Shown: positions 43,241 through 50,800 of the stretch, one piece after another
How the letters are laid out: every line of letters starts with the position of its first letter
Position numbering within the stretch: the stretch's first letter is position 1
Origin: Streptomyces spinosisporus
GTDB lineage: Bacteria; Actinomycetota; Actinomycetes; Streptomycetales; Streptomycetaceae
Reading direction: 5' to 3'
Length of the DNA: 64,000 nucleotides
Assembly: GCF_022698145.1 (NCBI RefSeq)
Contig: NZ_JALDAX010000026.1
Span: forward strand, 1-64,000
Made by a program: the position numbers and the translations under genes
Notes under the pieces: model-generated
Seen by the model: the letters and a program-made list of their open reading frames with translations, nothing else
What the model was told of the DNA's origin: nothing
The model's database searches: none

Positions 43241-44128
43241 ATGGATCATGCAGACGGCCGCCGGGCACAGTGGTGGGCGGCGCTGCGCCGCACCCCGGTG
43301 TCCGTCTGGAACGACGACGTCACCGACTGGGCCGCCGCGCTGACGTACTACGCGGTCCTGGCCCTGTTCCCGGTGCTGCTGGTGATCCTCTCGATCATCG
43401 GTCTGACCGTGCCGACGGCCAAGCCGGAGGTCATCGACCGGATGTCGCAGGCCGCCCCCGTCGCGTCACGCGCGCTGCTGTGCTCCACCCTGCGGCAGCT
43501 GTCCGGACAGTCGTCGGCGGCGTGGACGCTGCTGTTCCTCGCCGGGGCGGCGGCCCTGTGGTCGGGCTCCAGCTATCTGAGCGTCTTCCGCCGGGCGTTG
43601 CACGGCATGCACCGGATCAGTGCGCACCGTCCGGTCTGGCGTACGGCCCCGCGCATCGTCGTCACCGCGCTCGTGCTGATCTCCCTGCTGCTGACGTCCA
43701 CCCTCACGCTCTTCCTCACCGGCAGCCTGGCCCGACGCCTGAGCAGGGCGTTCGACCTGGGCACCGGGCCCCAGGCCGCGTGGGACGCGCTGCGGTGGCC
43801 GGTGGTGGCGGCGGTCGCCGTGGCGATGGTGCTCGTCCTGTACCGCTCGGGCCCCGCGGCGTCCCGGCCCGTCGGCCGGATGGCGCCCGGCGGCACCCTG
43901 GCGGTGCTGCTGCTGTTGGCCGTCTCGTTCGGGTTCGCCGTCTACACGTCCCACATCAGCACCTACCACCGGCTGTACGGCTCGCTGGCAGGTGTCGTGA
44001 TCTTCCTGATCTGGCTGTGGCTGTCCAACCTGGCACTTCTGGCGGGCGCCCAGTTCAACGCCGAGCTGGCGAGGCCCGCGCCACGGGACACGGCCGATCA
44101 CCCGGCGCCCGTGCCGGAGCACACGTAG
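43241..44128 (+). CDS. YihY/virulence factor BrkB family membrane protein
   Basis: 295 residues from ATG 43241. Family signature WNDDVTDWAAALTYYAVLAL near the N-terminus (about 20-40), then six membrane segments, an amphipathic region RALHGMHRISAHRPVWRTAP, and a final GSLAGVVIFLIWLWLSNLAL LAGAQFNAEL block typical of BrkB proteins. A Pro-rich tail ends the protein. The function in bacteria is unresolved; once annotated as ribonuclease BN by mistake. It follows the LacI gene by 59 nt on the same strand. Confidence 0.88.
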   Translation: MDHADGRRAQWWAALRRTPVSVWNDDVTDWAAALTYYAVLALFPVLLVILSIIGLTVPTAKPEVIDRMSQAAPVASRALLCSTLRQLSGQSSAAWTLLFLAGAAALWSGSSYLSVFRRALHGMHRISAHRPVWRTAPRIVVTALVLISLLLTSTLTLFLTGSLARRLSRAFDLGTGPQAAWDALRWPVVAAVAVAMVLVLYRSGPAASRPVGRMAPGGTLAVLLLLAVSFGFAVYTSHISTYHRLYGSLAGVVIFLIWLWLSNLALLAGAQFNAELARPAPRDTADHPAPVPEHT

Positions 44129-44201
44129 GCCCCGGCCGCCCGGCCCGTGACGGGCGGGGCAGCCGGGGCCCAGGTGGTGCAGGACTCAGGTGGTGCGGGG
44201 C

Positions 44202-45047
44202 TCAGGTCGTGCTGAGCATGCCCTCGCGCAGACCGGCCAGCAGACGGGACAGCAGCCGGGAGACATGCATCTGGGAGACGCCGAGACGCTCGCCGATCTC
44301 CGCCTGGGTGAGCTCCTCGACGAAGCGCCAGTGGATGATCTTCCGCTCGCGGTCGTCGAGTTCGGCGATCATGGGCGCGAGGGCGTGGAAGTCCTCGACC
44401 AGATCGAGGGCCGCGTCCTCGTCGCCGATGAAGTCCGCCAGCGCGGACTCGCCGTCCTCGCTGCTGTTGATCGCGGCGTCCAGGGACGCCGACTTGTAGC
44501 CGTTGGAGGCGAGCTGGGCCTCGACGACCTCGTTCTCCGGGAGGCTCATCAGCTCGGAGAGCTCCTTGGTCGTCGGCACACGGCCCAGGCGGCTGCGCAG
44601 CTCGTCGGAGGCGCGGGCGAGCTGGACCCGGGCCTCCTGCAGCCGGCGCGGCACGTGCACGGCCCAGGTGGTGTCGCGGAAGAACCGCTTGATCTCACCG
44701 ACGATGTAGGGGACGGCGAAGGAGGTGAACTCGACCTCGCGGGACAGCTCGAACCGGTCGATGGCCTTGATCAGTCCGATCATGCCGACCTGGACGATGT
44801 CCTCCATCTCCTCCGGCCCGCGGCTGCGGAAGCGGCCGGCCGCGAAGCGGACGAGGGACATGTTCATCTCGATCAGCGTGTTGCGCGCGTACTGGTACTC
44901 GGGCGTGCCCTCCTCCAGCGTCTCCAGCTGGTCGAAGAACAGCTTCGACAGTTCCCGCGCGTCCCGGGGTGCGACCTTGGAGGGGTCCGCGATCTCCGGC
45001 ACGTCCACCGTCTGCTCCGCAGTCTGCGCGGCCGTTGCCGTCATCAT
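44202..45047 (-). CDS. SigB/SigF-family alternative sigma factor
   Basis: 281 residues with sigma regions 2 (MSLVRFAAGRFRSRGPEEME, DIVQVGMIGLIKAIDRFELS), 3 (VHVPRRLQEARVQLARASDE) and 4 (LDDRERKIIHWRFVEELTQA, EIGERLGVSQMHVSRLLSRL), and the RGPEEMEDIVQVG and FRDTTWAVHVPRR motifs of the SigB/F/G group. ATG 45047 has AAGGGG close upstream; ATG 45044 is equally good. Streptomyces have about nine such factors, acting in osmotic stress or sporulation, and I cannot say which this is. A SigB-type promoter lies 65-89 nt upstream, so it may activate itself. No anti-sigma gene is adjacent. Confidence 0.9.
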   Translation of the reverse strand: MMTATAAQTAEQTVDVPEIADPSKVAPRDARELSKLFFDQLETLEEGTPEYQYARNTLIEMNMSLVRFAAGRFRSRGPEEMEDIVQVGMIGLIKAIDRFELSREVEFTSFAVPYIVGEIKRFFRDTTWAVHVPRRLQEARVQLARASDELRSRLGRVPTTKELSELMSLPENEVVEAQLASNGYKSASLDAAINSSEDGESALADFIGDEDAALDLVEDFHALAPMIAELDDRERKIIHWRFVEELTQAEIGERLGVSQMHVSRLLSRLLAGLREGMLSTT

Positions 45048-45111
45048 GCACCCCTTTTTGTATCGATCGGCGTCGTTGGTGCCGGTCGGTCCTCGGCCCG
45101 GCTACACCCGG

Positions 45112-45136
45112 ATACCCCGGTTGCCGACCTACATGC
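45112..45136 (-). promoter_or_regulatory. SigB-type promoter of the sigma factor gene
   Basis: On the minus strand GCATG (45136-45132), a 14-nt spacer and GGGTAT (45117-45112) match the Streptomyces SigB consensus GNNTN-14/16-GGGTAC/T. It lies 65 nt upstream of the sigma gene start, suggesting autoregulation or control by another SigB-group factor. Confidence 0.55.
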
Positions 45137-45186
45137 TCACATCTTTTCGAGCCCGCTCGACCCGCACACCGCCGGAGCCGTCCGCC

Positions 45187-46269
45187 TCAGTAGCGCGCGG
45201 TGCTCTCCACCAGCGGCGGATACACCGCGCTGGTCATTCCGTCCACGGTGGCACCCGCGTACTTGAGCATGGGACCCACACTGCGGTTGAGGTCGTGGGG
45301 GAAGTTCAGCGTAGGCGCGGATACGGTGTCCAGGGCCGCCGTCTGCTCTGCGGTCAGCGTCACATCGAGGCCGGCGAGGTTGGACTCCAGGTGCTCCAGG
45401 GTGCGCGGGCCGATGAGGGTGGAGCTGACGCCGGGGCGGTTCTGCACCCAGGACAGGGCCACCGCCGCGGGGCTCGCGCCGATCTCCTCGGCGACGGAGG
45501 CGAGCGCCTCGATCACCGTGAACTGGGCCTCAGTGGGCCTGCCGAGGACGGCGGAGCGCCTGGTGTCGGAGGGGCCGGCCTGGTCGCGGCGGTACTTGCC
45601 CGACAGGAAGCCGCTCTTGAGCGGGCTCCAGGGCAGCACCCCCATCCCCGCGTCCTGGGCGAGCGGGATCAGCTCGCCCTCGATGGTGCGTTCCAGCAGG
45701 GAGTACTCCATCTGCAGGGCGGTCACGGGGGTCCAGCCGCGCAGCAGGGCCGTGGTGTGCGCCTTGGCGGTGAACCAGGCGGGGGTGTCGGAGAAGCCGA
45801 CGTAGCGGATCCTGCCCGCGGTGACGAGGTCGTCCAGGGTGCGCAGGGTCTCCTCGACGGGGGTGGACCAGTCGTAGTTGTGCAGCCAGTACAGGTCGAT
45901 GTAGTCGGTGCGCAGCCGGCGCAGCGAGTCCTCCAGCTGGCCGATGATCGCCTTGCGGCTCGCGCCGCCGCCGTTGGGGTCGCCGAGGTGGAGGTTGCCG
46001 AAGAACTTGGTGGCGAGCACCAGGCGGTCGCGCACGCCGGGGCGGGCGGCGAGGAAGTCGCCGAGGATCGCCTCGGAGTGGCCGTTGGTGTAGAAGTTCG
46101 CGGTGTCGACAAAGTTGCCGCCGCGGTCGAGGTAGGTCGCAAGGATCTTCTCGGACTCCTCGACGCTGCAGCCGAAGCCGCCGTCCTCGCCGAAGTTCAT
46201 CGCGCCCAGGCAGAAGGGGCTGACCTTGAGGCCGCTGCGGCCGAGTCCGACGTACGAGTCGAGTGCCAT
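45187..46269 (-). CDS. Aldo/keto reductase (general, AKR family)
   Basis: 360 residues from ATG 46269. AKR motifs are LGRSGLKVSPFCLGAMNFGE, Asp/Tyr in NFVDTANFYTNGHSE, Lys in RLVLATKFFG, His in DLYWLHNYDW and the cofactor segment GVLPWSPLKSGFLSGKYR. It probably uses NADPH. The substrate is unknown; the YajO/perakine-reductase-like group acts on many carbonyls. It is divergent from an AraC-type regulator gene at 46440, which likely controls it; a pair of direct repeats lies between. Confidence 0.88.
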   Translation of the reverse strand: MALDSYVGLGRSGLKVSPFCLGAMNFGEDGGFGCSVEESEKILATYLDRGGNFVDTANFYTNGHSEAILGDFLAARPGVRDRLVLATKFFGNLHLGDPNGGGASRKAIIGQLEDSLRRLRTDYIDLYWLHNYDWSTPVEETLRTLDDLVTAGRIRYVGFSDTPAWFTAKAHTTALLRGWTPVTALQMEYSLLERTIEGELIPLAQDAGMGVLPWSPLKSGFLSGKYRRDQAGPSDTRRSAVLGRPTEAQFTVIEALASVAEEIGASPAAVALSWVQNRPGVSSTLIGPRTLEHLESNLAGLDVTLTAEQTAALDTVSAPTLNFPHDLNRSVGPMLKYAGATVDGMTSAVYPPLVESTARY

Positions 46270-46340
46270 GAAATGCTCCGTGAGAGATACGAAGAAGCAG
46301 GGACACTTCGAGGAAACCAGGCTGAGCAGGGCAGTTGTTA

Positions 46341-46376
46341 GTGCGATCCCGTCGGGCTCTTGCACGATCCTGTCGA
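46341..46376. promoter_or_regulatory. Direct repeats, candidate AraC-type binding sites
   Basis: GTGCGATCCCGTCGG (46341-46355) and GCACGATCCTGTCGA (46362-46376) share GATCC-x-GTCG and are 21 bp apart, two helical turns, the usual layout for AraC-family half-sites. Outside them CTGAGCAGG (46322-46330) and CCTGCTCAG (46387-46395) form a wider dyad. Confidence 0.5.
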
Positions 46377-46439
46377 AGTTGCCCGGCCTGCTCAGCGATC
46401 GGCATTGCGCGAGGACCGACCGCGGTCTTCAATCGAGGG

Positions 46440-47342
46440 GTGTCCCTGGATGAACTGCGCACCCTGATCGCCCGGCACGTGGACCGGCCCACCACCGCGG
46501 TCGACGGCCTGATGCTGTCCGCGGAGTACCGGCCGACGCCCCCGCGCGCCGGGGTCGCCGACCCCGTGCTGGCGCTCGTCGCCCAGGGCGCGAAGCGGAT
46601 CGTCCTGGGCGACCGCGTCTACGACTACCGCGCCGGGCAGTACCTCGTGGTGCCGCTGGACCTGCCGGTCACCGGACATGTCACCGAGGCGAGTCCGGAG
46701 CGTCCCGAGCTCGGCGCAGGGCTCGCCCTGAGACCCGCCGCGATCGCCTCGCTGCTCCTGGAGACGGACGCCGCGCCGGCCGGCCGGGCCCCCTCGCCGG
46801 CCCTGGCGGTGAGCGACGCCTCCGCCGACCTGGTCGACGCCTTCGTCCGCATGATCCGCCTCCTCGACCGCCCCGCCGACATCCCGGTGCTGGCCCCGAT
46901 GCTCGAACGGGAGATCCTCTGGCGGCTACTCAACGGCGAACAGGGCACGCTGGTACGGCAGATCGGCCTGGCCGACAGCCGCCTCACCCAGATCGGCCGG
47001 GCCCTGCGCTGGATCCGCGACCACTACACCGATGTGCTGCGCGTGGAGGACCTGGCCCGGATGTCCGGGATGAGCCTGTCGCCCTTCCACCGCCACTTCC
47101 GCGCGCTGACCGCGATGACACCGGTCCAGTACCAGAAGCAGATCCGGCTGCAGGAGGCCCGGCTGCGGCTGATGAGCAGCACCGAGGACGTCGCGACCGT
47201 GGGCTTTGCGGTCGGCTACGACAGCGCCTCGCAGTTCAGCCGCGAGTACCGCCGCCACTTCGGCCTGCCCCCGGGCCGCGACGCGGCACGCCTGCGCACC
47301 GAGCCGCCGCGACGGGCGGGCACGGCGGCCCACTTGGCGTGA
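46440..47342 (+). CDS. AraC-family transcriptional regulator (AraC_N / RhaS-like)
   Basis: 300 residues from GTG 46440, preceded by GAGGGG. The N-terminal AraC_N cupin (about 20-150) reads LALVAQGAKRIVLGDRVYDY, RAGQYLVVPLDLPVTGHVTE. The C-terminal pair of helix-turn-helices (about 190-285) has VEDLARMSGMSLSPFHRHFR, ALTAMTPVQYQKQIRLQEAR and VGYDSASQFSREYRRHFGLP. It is divergent from the aldo/keto reductase gene, the likely target. The stop codon lies inside the first unit of a 21-bp tandem repeat. Confidence 0.88.
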   Translation: MSLDELRTLIARHVDRPTTAVDGLMLSAEYRPTPPRAGVADPVLALVAQGAKRIVLGDRVYDYRAGQYLVVPLDLPVTGHVTEASPERPELGAGLALRPAAIASLLLETDAAPAGRAPSPALAVSDASADLVDAFVRMIRLLDRPADIPVLAPMLEREILWRLLNGEQGTLVRQIGLADSRLTQIGRALRWIRDHYTDVLRVEDLARMSGMSLSPFHRHFRALTAMTPVQYQKQIRLQEARLRLMSSTEDVATVGFAVGYDSASQFSREYRRHFGLPPGRDAARLRTEPPRRAGTAAHLA

Positions 47343-47412
47343 GAGTCGGGCCGCTTGGCGTCAGAGTCGGCCCATTCGGCGTGAGAGTCGGGCCCGCTTG
47401 GCGTGAAAGCCG
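47333..47412. repeat. Imperfect 21-bp tandem repeat, three and a half units
   Basis: Units of the form CTTGGCGTGAGAGTCGGGCC start at 47333, 47354, 47375 (22 bp) and 47397 (partial). They span the 3' end of the AraC-type gene and the gap before the convergent ATPase gene. There is no dyad within a unit, so a terminator role is not obvious. Confidence 0.8.
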
Positions 47413-47415
47413 CGG

Positions 47416-47961
47416 TCAGAGCCGGAACAACGCCCAGACGACCTTGCCGCCGTCCGCGCGCGGGTTCCAGCCCCAGCTGTCGCTCAGCGCCGCGACGACC
47501 TGCAACCCCCGCCCGGACTCGGCGAGTTCCCCCGCCTCCACGGGGACCGGGACCTGGTCGTTCTCGTCGGTGACCCCGCACACGGCGCAGGACCAGCGGT
47601 CCCAGTAGGCGAGCCAGAGCGCGGGCTGCAACTCCTCGCCGTCCGGCGGGCGGCCGTAGCGCAGGGCGTTGCTCAGCAGCTCCGAGACGGTGACAGCGAT
47701 GTCGTCGATGCGCTCGAGGGCTGCCCGCCCGGCGAGGGTCGTCCGGATGAAGTCGCGGGCGATGTGCGCGGATTGGGGAAACGAGGGCACGACGAGCACC
47801 GAGCAGCGGGCGGGGCCGTGGCCGTCGTCGGAGGGTGGAGCGAGGGGAAAGGTGATCCCGGGTCCCGGCCGGCCGATGTGGTCCACCGCGCGGCACAGCC
47901 ACTGCCAAGTCGCCTCGATACGTGGGGGGTCTGCCGGTTCTGCGACTTGCTCTGCGGACAT
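47416..47961 (-). CDS. Anti-sigma-factor-like ATP-binding protein (HATPase_c, RsbW type)
   Basis: 181 residues. A GHKL domain (about 55-180) with N-box VTVSELLSNALRYGRPPDGE, G1-like SGRGLQVVAALSDSWGWNPR and the end GGKVVWALFRL. The N-terminal 50 residues are Pro-rich. Streptomyces carry many such single-domain proteins, thought to act as kinases or anti-sigma switches. Here it is divergent from a DUF397 gene and an XRE regulator gene, the trio seen at whiJ-like loci, which supports a regulatory role with them. Confidence 0.85.
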   Translation of the reverse strand: MSAEQVAEPADPPRIEATWQWLCRAVDHIGRPGPGITFPLAPPSDDGHGPARCSVLVVPSFPQSAHIARDFIRTTLAGRAALERIDDIAVTVSELLSNALRYGRPPDGEELQPALWLAYWDRWSCAVCGVTDENDQVPVPVEAGELAESGRGLQVVAALSDSWGWNPRADGGKVVWALFRL

Positions 47962-48192
47962 CGCGACCCCTGGTACCCCTGCGGAGAGAACAACCGAGCG
48001 CTACACCTGTGCGAAGTATCGTGCTACGCCCGTCAGTCCGGGCGCAAGTGCATCGGCAATTACCGCTGCAATTGCAGACGATCTTGCGGGCGGCGCGAGG
48101 CGGGCGCTATCGTCCCCGGCACAACCCGTGGATGCAATTGAGGATGCAATTGCAGAGCCGGTATCGCGACTTCATCTCAAAGAGGCTTCCAG

Positions 48193-48435
48193 ATGCAGCA
48201 CGTGAGCAACGGCATACCTGCCACCGAGCTGAGAGGAGCGGTCTGGCGCAAGAGCCATCACAGCAACCCCGAAGGCAACTGCGTCGAACTCGCCGCACTT
48301 CCGGACGGCAGCGTCGCCGTACGCAACTCCCGCCACCCCGAAGGTCCGGCCCTCGTCTACACCAGTGCCGAGATCTCCGCCTTCGTCCGCGGGGTGAAGG
48401 ACGGCGACTTCGACGGCCTACTCCCCGGCCGTTGA
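48193..48435 (+). CDS. DUF397 small protein, WhiJ-locus type
   Basis: 80 residues with the complete DUF397 pattern: AVWRKSHHSNPEGNCVELAA, LPDGSVAVRNSRHPEGPALV, YTSAEISAFVRGVKDGDFDG. Known members pair with WhiJ-like XRE/DUF5753 regulators, and the cognate regulator is the next gene (48595). It is thought to bind the regulator and alter its repression of developmental genes. The upstream 231 bp, shared with the divergent ATPase gene, hold its promoter. Confidence 0.9.
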   Translation: MQHVSNGIPATELRGAVWRKSHHSNPEGNCVELAALPDGSVAVRNSRHPEGPALVYTSAEISAFVRGVKDGDFDGLLPGR

Positions 48436-48594
48436 GGTCTTGCACACCCGCGGACGGCCGGAAGGCGCCCGTCAACGGTCGGCGCCTTCCGGCCACTTCA
48501 CGCACCGCAGCCGTCCGACGCCACGGTGCTACTCTCCTTGGGTGAGTCCCGAACACATGCACACGCAGCCGGTGCGGCGGCCGAGGGGATCACC

Positions 48595-49500
48595 ATGACG
48601 GCACTCCAACCGGACCCGATCGTCCCGGGTTCCGACGTACTCAGCCTCCGGCGCGGCGGTCCGACGGTGCAGCGCATCATGCTGGGCACCCGACTGCGCC
48701 GCCTGCGCGAGTCCCTCAACATCAGCCGGGACAGCGCCGCTTCGGCCATACGCGCCTCCGACGCCAAGCTCTGCCGGATGGAGCTGGGCCGCGTCGGCTT
48801 CAAACAGCGCGACGTCGCCGACCTGCTCACGCTCTACGGCGTCCAGGAGCCCGACGTACGCCAGGAGTATCTGGACTCGGTGCAGCGGGCCAATGAACCC
48901 GGCTGGTGGAGGGCGTACGGAGACGCCTTCCCGAGCTGGTTCGAGCAGCATCTGGGCCTGGAGGAGGCCGCCTCCCTCATCCGGACGTACGAAGTCCAGT
49001 TCGTCCCGGGCCTGTTGCAGACCCCCGCCTACGCCGAGGCCGTCATCCGGCTCGGCCACCCCATCAGCTCCCCCGAGGCGATCAAGCGCCGCGTCGAGCT
49101 GCGGATGACCCGGCAGGAGCTGCTGACCAGGCCGGGCGCGCCCAAGCTGTGGGTCGTGGTGGACGAGGCCGCGCTGCGCCGTCCGCTCGGCGGCTCCGCC
49201 GTGATGCGCGATCAGCTGAGGCACCTCATCGACATCGCCGCCCTGCAGAACGTCACGCTCCAGGTGCTGCCCTTCCACGTCGGCGGTCACGCGGCGGCCG
49301 GCGGCCCGATCACCGTGCTGCGCTTCCCCGTGCCCGACCTGCCCGACGTCGTGTATCTGGAACAGCTCTCCAGCGCCCTGTACCTGGACAAGCCCGAGGA
49401 AGTCGACCACTATCTCGCGGTCATGGACCGCCTCAGCCTGGTGGCCTCGCCGGCGGCCGACTCGGTGGCCTTCCTGGAGCGGGTCCTCGAGCAGACCTGA
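48595..49500 (+). CDS. XRE-family regulator with DUF5753 (WhiJ-like)
   Basis: 301 residues from ATG 48595 (GAGGGG 9 nt upstream). Helix-turn-helix about 30-85: MLGTRLRRLRESLNISRDSA, ASAIRASDAKLCRMELGRVG, and the rest is DUF5753 (about 100-295) with YEVQFVPGLLQTPAYAEAVI, RMTRQELLTRPGAPKLWVVV, DEAALRRPLGG and LPDVVYLEQLSSALYLDKPE. It resembles WhiJ, a regulator linked to aerial development, and partners with the DUF397 protein encoded upstream. A TACTCT -10 candidate lies at 48530-48535. Confidence 0.9.
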   Translation: MTALQPDPIVPGSDVLSLRRGGPTVQRIMLGTRLRRLRESLNISRDSAASAIRASDAKLCRMELGRVGFKQRDVADLLTLYGVQEPDVRQEYLDSVQRANEPGWWRAYGDAFPSWFEQHLGLEEAASLIRTYEVQFVPGLLQTPAYAEAVIRLGHPISSPEAIKRRVELRMTRQELLTRPGAPKLWVVVDEAALRRPLGGSAVMRDQLRHLIDIAALQNVTLQVLPFHVGGHAAAGGPITVLRFPVPDLPDVVYLEQLSSALYLDKPEEVDHYLAVMDRLSLVASPAADSVAFLERVLEQT

Positions 49501-49535
49501 GTCCGTCGCGGCACGGGACCGCGCCGTCCGGCGGC

Positions 49536-49541
49536 TATCGT
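49536..49541 (+). promoter_or_regulatory. -10 element of a likely leaderless promoter
   Basis: TATCGT fits TANNNT and ends 7 nt before the ATG at 49549. The lack of a ribosome site before this ATG and the identical spacing at the stress-protein gene (14196-14209) support a leaderless transcript. Confidence 0.5.
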
Positions 49542-49548
49542 GCCGCGA

Positions 49549-50079
49549 ATGACACCCCCGATCACCGTCACGCTCAGCGACACGGACTTCGCCGTCCCCA
49601 TCGAGGACCGCTATTTCGAGGACTACGTCCCGGGCGCGGTCTACGTCTACGGCAGCGTCACCATGACGGAGGAGGACATCCTCCGGTTCGCCCGCGAGTT
49701 CGACCCACAGGGCATTCACACGGACCAGCAGGCCGCGCTGCGCGGCCCGTACCAGGGCCTGATCGCCAGCGGCTGGCACACCTGCGCCGTCATGATGCGG
49801 ATGTACGCCGACCACTACATCAGCAAGGTGGGCAGCCTGGCCTCCCCCGGCATCGACGAACTGCGCTGGGTACGCCCGGTCCGGCCGGGCGACAGCCTCT
49901 CCCTGCGCACGACCGTCCGCGAGAGCCGCATCTCCCGGTCCAAGCCGGACCGCGGGCTGGTCCACACCGGGATCGAGGTCCTCAACCAGCACGGCGACGC
50001 CGTCCTGACCATGACCGCGGTGAACTTCCTGCTGCGCCGGGAGGCCGCCGGGAAAACCGCTTCGGCCGGGTACCCGTAG
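49549..50079 (+). CDS. MaoC-family dehydratase/hydratase
   Basis: 176 residues from ATG 49549 (GTG 49540 would overlap the -10 box). Hot-dog fold hydratase motifs: EDRYFEDYVPGAVYVYGSVT, ILRFAREFDPQGIHTDQQAA (catalytic Asp and His) and PYQGLIASGWHTCAVMMRMY, then WVRPVRPGDSLSLRTTVRES. This is a typical single MaoC domain of (R)-specific enoyl-CoA hydratase type. The substrate is unknown. It stands alone between the XRE and DedA genes. Confidence 0.88.
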   Translation: MTPPITVTLSDTDFAVPIEDRYFEDYVPGAVYVYGSVTMTEEDILRFAREFDPQGIHTDQQAALRGPYQGLIASGWHTCAVMMRMYADHYISKVGSLASPGIDELRWVRPVRPGDSLSLRTTVRESRISRSKPDRGLVHTGIEVLNQHGDAVLTMTAVNFLLRREAAGKTASAGYP

Positions 50080-50124
50080 GCCACACGGCGCACAGGCGGC
50101 ACGGACGGAGAAGGGAGCCGGCGG

Positions 50125-50733
50125 ATGCACGCTCTCGTCGACTGGCTCACCGGCCTGTCCGGACCGGTGGTCTACCTGGTGGTCGTAGGCCTGGTGTTCG
50201 CCGAGGACGCTCTGTTCTTCGGGTTCGTGCTGCCGGGCGAGACCGCCGTGATCATCGGCGGCGTCCTCGCTCGGCGGGGCACCGTCGACCCGGTCTGGCT
50301 GACGCTCGCCGTCGTCGTCGCGGCCGTCGCCGGGGACAGCGTCGGGTACGAGATGGGCCGCCGCCTCGGACCGCCACTCCTCGACAGCCGCCCGCTGCGA
50401 CGGCGCGCCGACCGGGTCGGCAAGGCTAGCGCTCTGCTGCGCAGACGAGGTCCGGCCGCGGTGTTCGTGGGCCGGTTCGTCGCCCTCTTCCGCTCCCTCG
50501 TCCCGGCCCTCGCGGGCGCCGCGCGCATGCCGTACCGCCGCTTCCTGCTCTACAACGCCCTCGGCGCACTGGTCTGGGGAGTCGGCAACGCCCTGGTCGG
50601 CTATGCCGCCGGAGCCGCCTACGAACGCGTCGAGGGCGTGGTCGGCCGGACCGTCGCCCTCGTCTCGGCCGTGCTGGTCGTCGCGGCGCTGGTCGTCTGG
50701 TGGGTGCGCCGGCACCGTCGGTCCCGCACGTGA
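50125..50733 (+). CDS. DedA-family membrane protein
   Basis: 202 residues, four or five membrane segments. DedA motifs are AEDALFFGFVLPGETAVIIG near the N-terminus, AGDSVGYEMGRRLG, the amphipathic RRRGPAAVFVGRFVALFRSL and VPALAGAARMPYRRFLLYNA. GRF-R and VPGxxG-like residues are conserved. Members are thought to flip undecaprenyl phosphate or phospholipids. It starts at ATG 50125 with AGAAGGGAG upstream and ends in front of a strong bidirectional terminator. Confidence 0.88.
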   Translation: MHALVDWLTGLSGPVVYLVVVGLVFAEDALFFGFVLPGETAVIIGGVLARRGTVDPVWLTLAVVVAAVAGDSVGYEMGRRLGPPLLDSRPLRRRADRVGKASALLRRRGPAAVFVGRFVALFRSLVPALAGAARMPYRRFLLYNALGALVWGVGNALVGYAAGAAYERVEGVVGRTVALVSAVLVVAALVVWWVRRHRRSRT

Positions 50734-50748
50734 GAAGCGGTGCCGGGC

Positions 50749-50786
50749 GGGCGGTCACCGGAGCGCCGAGGCTCCGGTGACCGCCC
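50749..50786. terminator. Perfect bidirectional terminator stem-loop
   Basis: GGGCGGTCACCGGAGC (50749-50764) pairs exactly with 50771-50786 around a 6-nt loop (GCCGAG). It lies between the convergent DedA and alpha-L-fucosidase genes. Confidence 0.8.
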
Positions 50787-50800
50787 GGTTCCGGATGCCC

